From a candidate division Zixibacteria bacterium RBG-1 (GTDB lineage Bacteria > Zixibacteria > MSB-5A5 > DSPP01 > RBG-1): DNA of 64,000 bases. Positions within the stretch are counted from its first letter, which is position 1, and each line of letters begins with the position of its first letter. The position numbers and the translations under genes are program-made. The stretch spans positions 1,110,001 through 1,174,000 of the forward strand of contig AUYT01000001.1 in the NCBI GenBank assembly GCA_000447245.1, read 5' to 3'. The notes beneath the pieces are model-generated. The model did no database searches and had not been told where the DNA came from. It worked only from the letters and a program-made list of their open reading frames with translations. Shown here in pieces: positions 1-6,845 of this stretch.

Positions 1-264
1 ATAGTAGGCCCGGAGCCGGAAACCTATCATGCGGCAGAAAAGCTCTACCGGAAGTATGATAATTACAAGATGCGCCTGAAAGTCAAGCCCGGTCTAACCG
101 GTCTGGCTAAGCTGGCGAATCTGACCGAAAGCAAAAAAGAAGATAAAAAAAGGAAACTCTTCTGGGACTTAAAATATGTCTATAATTACAGCTTGGAGCA
201 GGACTTCAAGATTCTGGTAAAATCGGTCAAACAGCACTTTTTCGACAAAGCGGTTTTCAATTAA
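1..264 (+). CDS. Sugar-1-phosphate transferase (WcaJ/WbaP type), C-terminal fragment
   Basis: The frame is open from the first base and gives 87 codons, so only the C-terminal end is in the window. It shows the family hallmarks VGPEPE near the start and KPGLTGLAKL about 30 residues later, followed by the usual D-x-x-Y...SL-x-x-D-x-x-I-L tail. The bacterial sugar transferase family (PF02397) transfers a sugar-1-phosphate to undecaprenyl phosphate at the inner membrane, the first step of O-antigen or exopolysaccharide repeat synthesis. The substrate sugar cannot be read from this fragment. An intrinsic terminator follows 30 bases later, so it is the last gene of its transcript. Confidence 0.85.
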   Translation: MVGPEPETYHAAEKLYRKYDNYKMRLKVKPGLTGLAKLANLTESKKEDKKRKLFWDLKYVYNYSLEQDFKILVKSVKQHFFDKAVFN

Positions 265-295
265 CAAAACCCCTCTCGTTTTTTTCATGGCGGTC

Positions 296-330
296 AAAGT
301 CGAGCCCTTTTTGCAGGGCTCAACTTTTTT
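296..330 (+). terminator. Intrinsic terminator after the sugar transferase gene
   Basis: The stem AAAGT-C-GAGCCC pairs with GGGCTC-A-ACTTT (one C/A mismatch) around the loop TTTTTGCA, and the 3' arm runs into a T tract. It starts about 30 bases after the upstream stop codon. Confidence 0.8.
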
Positions 331-664
331 ATGCCAGAGTAAAGAAGATAACAGCTCCTGACTAAAGTAAAATCCTAAGGCTTCTCGTCACTTCTGATAT
401 TTTAAGACCAAATCTCTTCTAGAAACTTTCAATTGGTTGAGTAGATACCGCCAAAGAGCCAGTAAATGCAGGCACTTACAGCCCTCACTTTTCCAGAAAA
501 TTCCGAGGTCAAAAAGATTTATGGTTCATAATGGGGAAATCCCCTCACTTAACAAGTTGCAAAATGCTTCACTTTCGGCTAAAAGAAAATGATTTTTCCG
601 GTCATTATTCTTCTCATATAATCTGGAAATTTTCCGATTAATTAATAAAGAGAAAAAGAGGTCT
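331..664. other. 334-base non-coding stretch upstream of the response regulator gene
   Basis: No convincing gene is seen here. It holds a GGGGA-AA-TCCCC palindrome at 533-544, four copies of TCACTT (388, 485, 545, 569), two of which lie in a longer CCCTCACTT repeat 60 bases apart, and a perfect -10-like TATAAT at 617-622 without a good -35 box. The region probably contains the promoter of the regulator gene at 665. No GG-N10-GC sigma-54 promoter was found. Confidence 0.4.
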
Positions 665-2083
665 ATGCACAATATATGCTTAATCGAAGATGACCAGGAA
701 ATAGCCAAAAACATATCCCAGTTTTTCAACCGGGATTACCAGTTTTATGCTTTTACCGAAGGGACCAAAGCTTTGGCTTCCATCCCCCAGATTAAACCGG
801 ATTTGGTCCTTTTAGATGTCAATCTCCCCGATTTATCGGGGCTGGAAGTCTTGAAGAAAATCAAAGAGCAGAATAACAAACTGCCGGTCATAATACTGAC
901 GGGTTACATTTCCACCCAGACTGCCATCGAAGCCATGAAAGAAGGGGCTTATGAGTTTATCACCAAGCCCTTCACTTTAGAAAAGCTCTCCGGTGAAATT
1001 AAAAAAGCTCTGTCGGACCACGGCGCTCCTCCCAGCAATTACACCAAGACCGTAGAAACAACCGTGGAAGCAGATGAGATAATCGGCAAATCACCGGAAG
1101 TGGTTGAAATCGCCAAATTAATCGGACAGTTAGCCAAGACCGATACTCCCATATTGATTCTGGGTGAATCCGGCACCGGCAAAGAGCTAGTAGCCAAAGC
1201 CATTTACCACAACTCCAATCGCAGGGAGAAACCGTTTGTAACCATCAACTGTTCCTCATTGCCGGAAGTAGTTTTAGAATCGGAATTATTCGGTCATGAA
1301 AAAGGGGCTTCGGCTTCGGCTTTTTCACGCAAAATAGGAAAATTCGAGCAGGCCCAGGGGGGCACAATATTCTTGGATGAAATTGCCGACACCTCGGTCT
1401 CAATTCAAAACCGAATCTTGAGAATTTTAAATGAGCAGGAGTTCGAAAGGAACGGGGGGGATGAACCCATCAAAGCCGACGTCCGCATCATCGCCTCTTC
1501 CAGCAAATCCTTAGTGGATTTGATCAAAGACGGAAAATTCAGAGTGGATTTATTTTACCGCCTTAAAGTGGTGTCTATCTATCTACCCCCTTTGAGAGAA
1601 AGAAAAACCGATATCCCGCTTTTGGCCAATCATTTTCTGAAACGATATACCAAGGTCAACCAAAAAGAGATTAAATCGATTTCCCGGGATGCTCTGGAAC
1701 TTCTGGTGAAATATCCCTGGCCCGGAAACGTCAGAGAATTGGAGAACAATATTCATACCGCAGTGGTGATGGCTAAAGGTGAGATTCTTCTGCCGGAGCA
1801 TTTTCCGATTTTCTCGGATACCAAAGATAAGGTTTCTTTTGATTATGAAAAAGTGCAGAATGATTACTACAAAATTTTTGCCGAAGTGTTGGAGCCGATT
1901 TTTGCCAGAGTGGTGAATAATTCGCAGGGGTTTATTTATGAGCATCTCTTAGCGGCTTTGGAGAAGGCGGTGCTGGAAAAGATTTTGAAGCATAATAAAG
2001 GGAACCAGCTGAAATCTTCTAAGATGATGGGTCTCTCCCGCAATACCCTGCGAGATAGAATGGCGAAGTATAATTTGATGTGA
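665..2083 (+). CDS. NtrC-family response regulator with degenerate GAFTGA loop
   Basis: A 472-residue three-domain regulator. Residues 1-115 are a receiver domain (acidic pocket E8-D9-D10, phospho-acceptor D51, T79, K101). Residues about 138-375 are an AAA+ sigma-54 activator domain (Walker A GESGTGKE at 167-174, Walker B FLDEIAD near 236-242, a sensor-II-like FYRLKV...PPLRER segment). The last 40 residues are a Fis-type helix-turn-helix (NTLRDRM). The sigma-54 contact loop, normally GAFTGA, reads GASASA at residues 214-219 (bases 1304-1321), so canonical sigma-54 activation is doubtful. The rest of the fold looks intact. No histidine kinase lies next to it, so the partner is unknown. GAGG ends three bases before the ATG. 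Confidence 0.93.
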   Translation: MHNICLIEDDQEIAKNISQFFNRDYQFYAFTEGTKALASIPQIKPDLVLLDVNLPDLSGLEVLKKIKEQNNKLPVIILTGYISTQTAIEAMKEGAYEFITKPFTLEKLSGEIKKALSDHGAPPSNYTKTVETTVEADEIIGKSPEVVEIAKLIGQLAKTDTPILILGESGTGKELVAKAIYHNSNRREKPFVTINCSSLPEVVLESELFGHEKGASASAFSRKIGKFEQAQGGTIFLDEIADTSVSIQNRILRILNEQEFERNGGDEPIKADVRIIASSSKSLVDLIKDGKFRVDLFYRLKVVSIYLPPLRERKTDIPLLANHFLKRYTKVNQKEIKSISRDALELLVKYPWPGNVRELENNIHTAVVMAKGEILLPEHFPIFSDTKDKVSFDYEKVQNDYYKIFAEVLEPIFARVVNNSQGFIYEHLLAALEKAVLEKILKHNKGNQLKSSKMMGLSRNTLRDRMAKYNLM

Positions 2084-2092
2084 AGTAATTCG

Positions 2093-2128
2093 GAATCACG
2101 AAGTCACAAAATTACGAAAAGCACGAAA
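2093..2128 (+). repeat. Dispersed CACGAA-type repeat, copy 1
   Basis: A 36-base unit starting GAATCACGAAG and ending AAAAGCACGAAA, nine bases after the response regulator stop codon. Related copies in the same orientation lie at 4386-4421, 36477-36513 and 39666-39703. The function is unknown. Confidence 0.7.
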
Positions 2129-2147
2129 TAACAAAATCAAAATTCGC

Positions 2148-2175
2148 AGGTCGGGTTCTTTACCCGACCTTTTTT
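2148..2175 (+). terminator. Intrinsic terminator after the response regulator
   Basis: Perfect 9 bp arms AGGTCGGGT and ACCCGACCT enclose the loop TCTTT and lead into a run of T. It ends the response regulator transcript. Confidence 0.88.
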
Positions 2176-2190
2176 ATTGGTGCTACAACT

Positions 2191-2268
2191 GACCCCACCC
2201 TGGCCCTCCCCTACAGGGGAGGGAATTTGTTTTATCTCTCTCCTAGAGGAGAGGGTTGTGGTGAGGTC
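2191..2268. repeat. Composite palindromic intergenic repeat
   Basis: Two hairpins lie side by side: CCCTCCCC-TACA-GGGGAGGG at 2204-2223, and CTCTCCT/AGGAGAG at 2238-2253. They are enclosed by imperfect outer arms (GACCCCACC and GGTGAGGTC). A related CCCTCCCCTAAGAGG hairpin lies at 32745-32765. This is a REP-like dispersed element rather than a terminator, since there is no T tract. Confidence 0.6.
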
Positions 2269-2317
2269 AAAAATGTGATTGACAACTTCACTGGGGATAT
2301 GGTAGCTTGGTTTGGTT

Positions 2318-4264
2318 ATGCGAAAAATTGTCTTGATTCTATTCTGCTTAATCTGCTTCATCTGCTGTGAGATTTCCTTTTCGCAATTTGAACAAAATAA
2401 ACTTGATTCGGCTCTAGCTTTGGCTTTGAAATGTATGAAGCTGACTAAAGAGGATTTGAGTTTAAGGAATGATTATGTGGAAGTAGATATATTTAGAGAA
2501 TCCCTAATCAATTACTTAATGAAACACCCCCTCAAGACAATTTCTGCGGCAGAACTTTGGCTGGATTTAAATCAAAATTGTTCTAGTGCAACTAATCTGT
2601 ATTTTGCTGCTCGCGATTTCGAAACTGGACTTGCAATGAAAGAAGAGGACCTCCGAATCTATTTAGAATATTTTCGACCGGATTATAGCCCAATACTTGA
2701 ATTTCCAAAGGAAAAAAAGATTTTCAAGCCGGAAATAAAAGGTGTATTCGCTGGTCTATACACCAAGATGGTAAATAATGATAGTTCGATAAAAGCTAGG
2801 GTGGCCAAAGACGAGGTGCTTTACAAGAAATCTAAAGAAAATTATTTGAAAACCTATTATACAAAGATTGGTTCCATCAAACAAAAAGTTTTACCCATAA
2901 TTTTGGAAGATGTAAACGATGAATTCAAATCTGCTGAACAATTAGATCTAGAGCAAAAATCTGAAGAAGAACTAGCCAAACAACTAATTGATTTGACTTC
3001 TTCAGTTTATCATGAAATATTTAGTTACAATGCCGGTGCTACTATGCATTCTGCAGAGGCTCTTTTATCTCGCGCCAAAAGACCAAATTTATTAGAACTT
3101 CCCAAGAAATCAAAACCCAATGATATTATCTGGTCGCAAAAAACGTCCATTGGTGAATTCATCCTTGGTGGAAAAGGAAGCTCACATTACACCGGCTCGC
3201 CGGCTTTGATAATAGACTTAGGAGGAGACGATATCTATGAATTATCCTACGATTCCACTGTCTCCACCCAGGTCATAATCGATTTAGGCGGCAATGACAC
3301 CTACAAAGCACTGACTGATTTCTGCCTGGCTTCCGGCTTTTTCGGAACCGGAATTTTAATAGACGAAGAAGGAGATGATATTTATTCAGGGAAAAATTTC
3401 TGCTTGGGGTCGGGTTTATTCGGGGTAGGAATTTTATTAGATAAAAAAGGGAATGATAAATATTTCGGAGATACTTTCACGCAAGGGGCAGGGGCCTGGG
3501 GAATAGGAATTTTAGCAGATTTAGACGGAGCGGATAATTACAACGGTGCCTTGCATGCTCAAGGTTTCGGGGGAGTAGCCGGGTTCGGAAGTTTGATAGA
3601 CAAAGCCGACAACGACAACTATTTCGCCGGCGGAAAATACAAAGATATTTTAAGATACAAGGAGCATTATCTTTCGTTGTCGCAAGGTTTCTCATACGGC
3701 ATCAGACCCTATATGTCCGGCGGAGTTGGTTTGCTTTTAGATTATGCCGGAAATGACGGCTATGTCACCGATATTTTCGGGCAGGGTGCTTCTTACTGGT
3801 GGGGCTGGGGATGTTTGTACGACAAAGAGGGGAACGATTTTTATCAGGCATTTCAATATGCCCAGGGTTCAGCCACACATATGACTCTGGGAACGCTGAT
3901 TGATGGAGCAGGAGATGATATTTACTCCTCTAAAGGAGTCTCGCAAGGTTGCGGGCATGACTGGGCTTGCGGAATTTTGCTGGATAATTCCGGCAACGAT
4001 AATTACTACGCCAACGATTTGTCTCAAGGGGCAGGAAATGCCAACGGGATTGGAATTTTTATCGACCAGGCCGGAGATGACGGATACTATGTGAAATCAA
4101 AAACCAATACACAAGGGTACGGGAATCCCCGAAGAGAATATGGCTCAATCGGAATTTTTATAGATATGCTCGGTAAAGACAAATATGACGGGAATGGATG
4201 TGACAGCTGTTGGTGGTCGATTGATTCGAAATGGGGAGTAGGATTGGATTTGGAGATGAAATGA
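2318..4264 (+). CDS. Secreted protein with twelve ~26-residue GD-rich repeats
   Basis: A 648-residue exported protein with an N-terminal signal peptide (short basic start, then ILFCLICFICCEISFS). Residues up to about 285 are a charged, apparently helical region without recognised motifs. The rest is twelve tandem repeats of about 26 residues on the pattern G-x-G-I-L-I-D-x-x-G-x-D-x-Y followed by a SQGAG-like turn, for example GILLDNSGNDNYYANDLSQG. The regular glycine and aspartate spacing suggests a right-handed beta-solenoid with possible Ca2+ sites, but this is inference and I cannot name a family. The ATG at 2318 is chosen; a TTG two codons upstream is possible. There is no clear ribosome binding site. 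It is followed by a HEAT-repeat gene. Confidence 0.8.
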   Translation: MRKIVLILFCLICFICCEISFSQFEQNKLDSALALALKCMKLTKEDLSLRNDYVEVDIFRESLINYLMKHPLKTISAAELWLDLNQNCSSATNLYFAARDFETGLAMKEEDLRIYLEYFRPDYSPILEFPKEKKIFKPEIKGVFAGLYTKMVNNDSSIKARVAKDEVLYKKSKENYLKTYYTKIGSIKQKVLPIILEDVNDEFKSAEQLDLEQKSEEELAKQLIDLTSSVYHEIFSYNAGATMHSAEALLSRAKRPNLLELPKKSKPNDIIWSQKTSIGEFILGGKGSSHYTGSPALIIDLGGDDIYELSYDSTVSTQVIIDLGGNDTYKALTDFCLASGFFGTGILIDEEGDDIYSGKNFCLGSGLFGVGILLDKKGNDKYFGDTFTQGAGAWGIGILADLDGADNYNGALHAQGFGGVAGFGSLIDKADNDNYFAGGKYKDILRYKEHYLSLSQGFSYGIRPYMSGGVGLLLDYAGNDGYVTDIFGQGASYWWGWGCLYDKEGNDFYQAFQYAQGSATHMTLGTLIDGAGDDIYSSKGVSQGCGHDWACGILLDNSGNDNYYANDLSQGAGNANGIGIFIDQAGDDGYYVKSKTNTQGYGNPRREYGSIGIFIDMLGKDKYDGNGCDSCWWSIDSKWGVGLDLEMK

Positions 4265-4286
4265 GTGGTTAATTTGAGGAAAAGAT

Positions 4287-4375
4287 GGGCGAAGGTAAAC
4301 TTCGCCCCTACGCGTGTAAGGTGATAAATTGAATAAATCAAATATATCGCGTAGGGGTGGAGCTTGTCTCCACCC
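4287..4375. repeat. Double-hairpin intergenic repeat with outer complementarity
   Basis: Hairpin 1 is GGGCGAAG-gtaaa-CTTCGCCC (4287-4307). Hairpin 2 is GGGTGGAG-cttgt-CTCCACCC (4355-4375). The segments next to them, CCCCTACGCG (4305-4314) and CGCGTAGGGG (4348-4357), are perfect 10 bp complements, so the whole piece can fold as a cruciform. A half copy carrying GGGTGGAG hairpin arms plus CCCCTACGCGTG lies at 32591-32620. Confidence 0.65.
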
Positions 4376-4385
4376 AAAGAATTCG

Positions 4386-4421
4386 GAAACACGAAGGCAC
4401 GAAATTTCGAGAAACACGAAA
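4386..4421 (+). repeat. Dispersed CACGAA-type repeat, copy 2
   Basis: A 36-base copy (GAAACACGAAGGCACGAAA... ending AAACACGAAA) with the CGAAATTTCG palindrome at its centre. It has the same orientation as copies 1, 3 and 4, and lies just upstream of the HEAT-repeat gene. Confidence 0.7.
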
Positions 4422-4438
4422 AAGAACAATTTTAAAAA

Positions 4439-5419
4439 ATGAAATTTAAGAGAAAAAAAACAGTTTTGTTAATAAATTTGGCTGTAATACTTCAAATATT
4501 TTGGGGAGTTAATCAAGGAAAATCTCAAGATAAGTCAGAATCAGATTCTCTAAAACAATTAGTGGACTCACTTTTCATCATCTCCTCGGCTGGGTTCGTC
4601 AAATTCGCTGATTTAGAAGCACCGGCTAGAAAGCAGTTAATCGAAATGAAGGAACAATCTGTTCCTTATCTGATTCCCAAATTATCCAACCGGGATGCCA
4701 GAGATATAAATACTTTGATAGAGCTTTTCAAAGGTATCGGAGATGTCGCCACCACTCAATTAGTCGAAGCCCTGCAAACTGATGACATCTGGCAAATCCG
4801 GACCACTTGCAGATGTCTCGGTGAAATCAAAGATAAAAGAGCTGGCCCAGATTTAATAAAAGTTTTGAATCATTCGGATTATCAAATCCGGAATTATGCT
4901 ACCACCGCTTTAGGCAATACCAAAGATACCACAGCTTTTAATTCCATCGTGGAAATTTTAAAAGATTCCATAGAAGTCCCTCGAAAAGCGGCGGCGTATG
5001 CTCTAGGGGAATTGAATGATAAAAGAGGAATTCCCTATCTGATTTCGGCTTTGTCGGATAAACATTTTTCAGTTCGAATGGTGGCCATGGAGTCATTGGT
5101 CAAGATAGGCAAGGGAGCGATTCCTTCCTTAATTCAACTGATGGATGACTGGAGTGATAACGACTCCACAGAAAAATCCAACTCCTATTACCTGGCAATC
5201 GAAGCGCTGGGAAAGATAAAAGAACCAGCGGTATTGCCCGTTTTATTGGATTTATTAAAAAGTCCGGACTGGAGGACAAAGGGAGTTGCGGTAGAGGCTT
5301 TAGGAAATTATAATAATCCCAAAATTACGGTAAGTTTGGCAAAATTGAAAAAAAGCGAAACGCATCCGTTTGTGAAAGATAAGATAGAGAAGGTGTTGGA
5401 AAAAATGGGGAAGAGTTAG
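4439..5419 (+). CDS. Exported HEAT-repeat (PBS-lyase-like) protein
   Basis: 326 residues. A basic N-terminus is followed by one hydrophobic segment (VLLINLAVILQIFWGV), read as a signal peptide or anchor. From about residue 60 onward there are at least seven HEAT-like repeats. The typical phrasing, for example DYQIRNYATTALGNTKDTTA, KAAAYALGELNDKRGI and SVRMVAMESLVKIGKGA, matches the PBS-lyase HEAT class, which usually forms a protein-binding superhelix. No catalytic motif is visible. It follows the GD-repeat gene with only repeat DNA between, and precedes mrfB by 21 bases, so all three could share a transcript. Confidence 0.85.
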   Translation: MKFKRKKTVLLINLAVILQIFWGVNQGKSQDKSESDSLKQLVDSLFIISSAGFVKFADLEAPARKQLIEMKEQSVPYLIPKLSNRDARDINTLIELFKGIGDVATTQLVEALQTDDIWQIRTTCRCLGEIKDKRAGPDLIKVLNHSDYQIRNYATTALGNTKDTTAFNSIVEILKDSIEVPRKAAAYALGELNDKRGIPYLISALSDKHFSVRMVAMESLVKIGKGAIPSLIQLMDDWSDNDSTEKSNSYYLAIEALGKIKEPAVLPVLLDLLKSPDWRTKGVAVEALGNYNNPKITVSLAKLKKSETHPFVKDKIEKVLEKMGKS

Positions 5420-5440
5420 AAAAACGCCAAACTATCAAAA

Positions 5441-6667
5441 ATGAATCTATCCGACAGACTGCAGTACTGGGATAAAATAAACCGGGCCAAAACTTCGCCA
5501 AAAAATTCCGAAGCCTGGGATACTTCTTTGACTGAATTCTTAGAAGGGGAAAGAGTATCCAATGCTTTCGGAGAATACCTGCTGATTGAAAAGAATTTTA
5601 AAGAAAATTATCGGGCCGGGAAAATTTATTTAAATGAAATTTTGGATATTGAACCCGAGATTTTCTCGCAACTTTCACTTTCAAATCCTATCCCGAATCT
5701 GAATCTCGACAAAACTATTTTTTTAGATATAGAAACTACCGGCCTTTCGGGCGGCTCCGGGACTTATCCTTTCTTAATCGGTATAGGATTTTTTCAAGAC
5801 GGTAAATTCTGCCTCAGGCAATTTTTTATGCCGGATTACAGCAAAGAGAAAGCCATGCTCTCGGATTTGACAAAACTTTTGAAAGATTATGAAAATTTAG
5901 TCACCTTCAACGGCAAGGGATACGATATTCCGATTTTGAACGGCCGCTTCATACTGCAAAGAATCAAACCGAATTTCGAGTCGCAGAGCCATCTGGATTT
6001 ACTATTTCCCTCCAGAAGATTCTGGAAGAAAAGGTTAAAAAACTGCTCACTTCTGAATCTGGAAAGGGAAATTTTGGGAATAGAAAGGGTGATGGATATT
6101 CCCGGTTATTTGATTCCACAGGTTTATTTTGATTATCTGAAAGACGGGAAAGCCGAACAGCTGAAACTGGTGCTGGAGCATAACAGATATGATATTTTAG
6201 CCATGGTTGGTCTTTTGGCCCAGCTGGGGAAAATTTTGCAGGAGCCGGAGAAATTGGAAATTTTACATTCGGAAGACTGGGTTTGTTTGAGCAGGCATTA
6301 TTTCTATGCCGGAGATTTAGCCAGAGCCAGAACTTGCGGAGAAAAAGCGGTGCAAAAAAATTCCAGAGATGAAATTTATACTGAAGTCAATTTACATCTG
6401 GGAAAAATTTATAAAAAATTAGCGGAATGGGATAAAGCCGAAAGACTCTGGCACAATCTCCTGCTTGAAAATTCCGGCTTTCGCTTGGAGCCATACTTAG
6501 AATTGGCTAAACTTTATGAGCATAAGTTAAAAGATTTCAGAAAAGCTATAAATTTGGTTGAAAAGGTAATTTCCAATGTCAACACCTCAATTTCAAACAA
6601 CTTTAGTTTGGAGAGTTTATATTATAGAAAGCAGAGATTGTTGAGAAAAATTGAGCTTAACAGCTGA
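5441..6667 (+). CDS. mrfB: MrfB (YprB)-like exonuclease with TPR tail
   Basis: 408 residues. Residues about 92-265 are an RNase H-like 3'-5' exonuclease fold (PF13482 type). The acidic set is visible as LDIETTGL (D96, E98), FNGKGYDIPIL (D162), HLDLL (D186) and HNRYDILAM (D251). The C-terminal 130 residues carry TPR-like helices (RHYFYAGDLARARTCGEKAV, LGKIYKKLAEWDKAERLW). In Bacillus, MrfB works with the helicase MrfA in repair of mitomycin C damage. Here an MrfA-like helicase starts 57 kb away at 63641. The function is assigned by domain order and motifs, not by an experiment in this lineage. Confidence 0.85.
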   Translation: MNLSDRLQYWDKINRAKTSPKNSEAWDTSLTEFLEGERVSNAFGEYLLIEKNFKENYRAGKIYLNEILDIEPEIFSQLSLSNPIPNLNLDKTIFLDIETTGLSGGSGTYPFLIGIGFFQDGKFCLRQFFMPDYSKEKAMLSDLTKLLKDYENLVTFNGKGYDIPILNGRFILQRIKPNFESQSHLDLLFPSRRFWKKRLKNCSLLNLEREILGIERVMDIPGYLIPQVYFDYLKDGKAEQLKLVLEHNRYDILAMVGLLAQLGKILQEPEKLEILHSEDWVCLSRHYFYAGDLARARTCGEKAVQKNSRDEIYTEVNLHLGKIYKKLAEWDKAERLWHNLLLENSGFRLEPYLELAKLYEHKLKDFRKAINLVEKVISNVNTSISNNFSLESLYYRKQRLLRKIELNS

Positions 6668-6672
6668 CTAAT

Positions 6673-6726
6673 CCCTCGACTTCGCTCGGGACAAGCCCCT
6701 CGCTAGCCCTCTCGACTACGCTCGAG
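6673..6726. repeat. Pair of TCGA-rich intergenic hairpins
   Basis: Two related units lie between mrfB and the next gene: CCCTCGACTTCGCTCGGG (6673-6690) and CTCGACTACGCTCGAG (6711-6726, arms CTCGA/TCGAG). They resemble the TTCGAC-AAGCTC type repeats seen at 32677 and 43223. The function is unknown. Confidence 0.5.
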
Positions 6727-6755
6727 GTAAACCTCCCTTTTAACAAAAATTGATA

Positions 6756-6783
6756 TTGACTTAATGGGAAATATGGCTATTTT
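6756..6783 (+). promoter_or_regulatory. Possible sigma-70 promoter for the 944-residue secreted protein
   Basis: TTGACT at 6756-6761, a 16-base spacer and TATTTT at 6778-6783, about 60 bases before the start codon. The -10 box is a weak match. Confidence 0.35.
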
Positions 6784-6845
6784 ACTGCATAGAGGAGGGA
6801 GTAAGCCATAGTAAAGACAGAGCTTGATAGGGAAGAAGAAAGTAA

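Noticed and set aside
331-664. Sigma-54 (-24/-12) promoter before the NtrC-type regulator
   Set aside because: TTGCA near 556 has no GG the correct distance upstream.
526-729. Minus-strand frame of 67 codons in the 331-664 gap
   Set aside because: It overlaps the start of the response regulator, shows no domain or ribosome binding site, and reads as random sequence.
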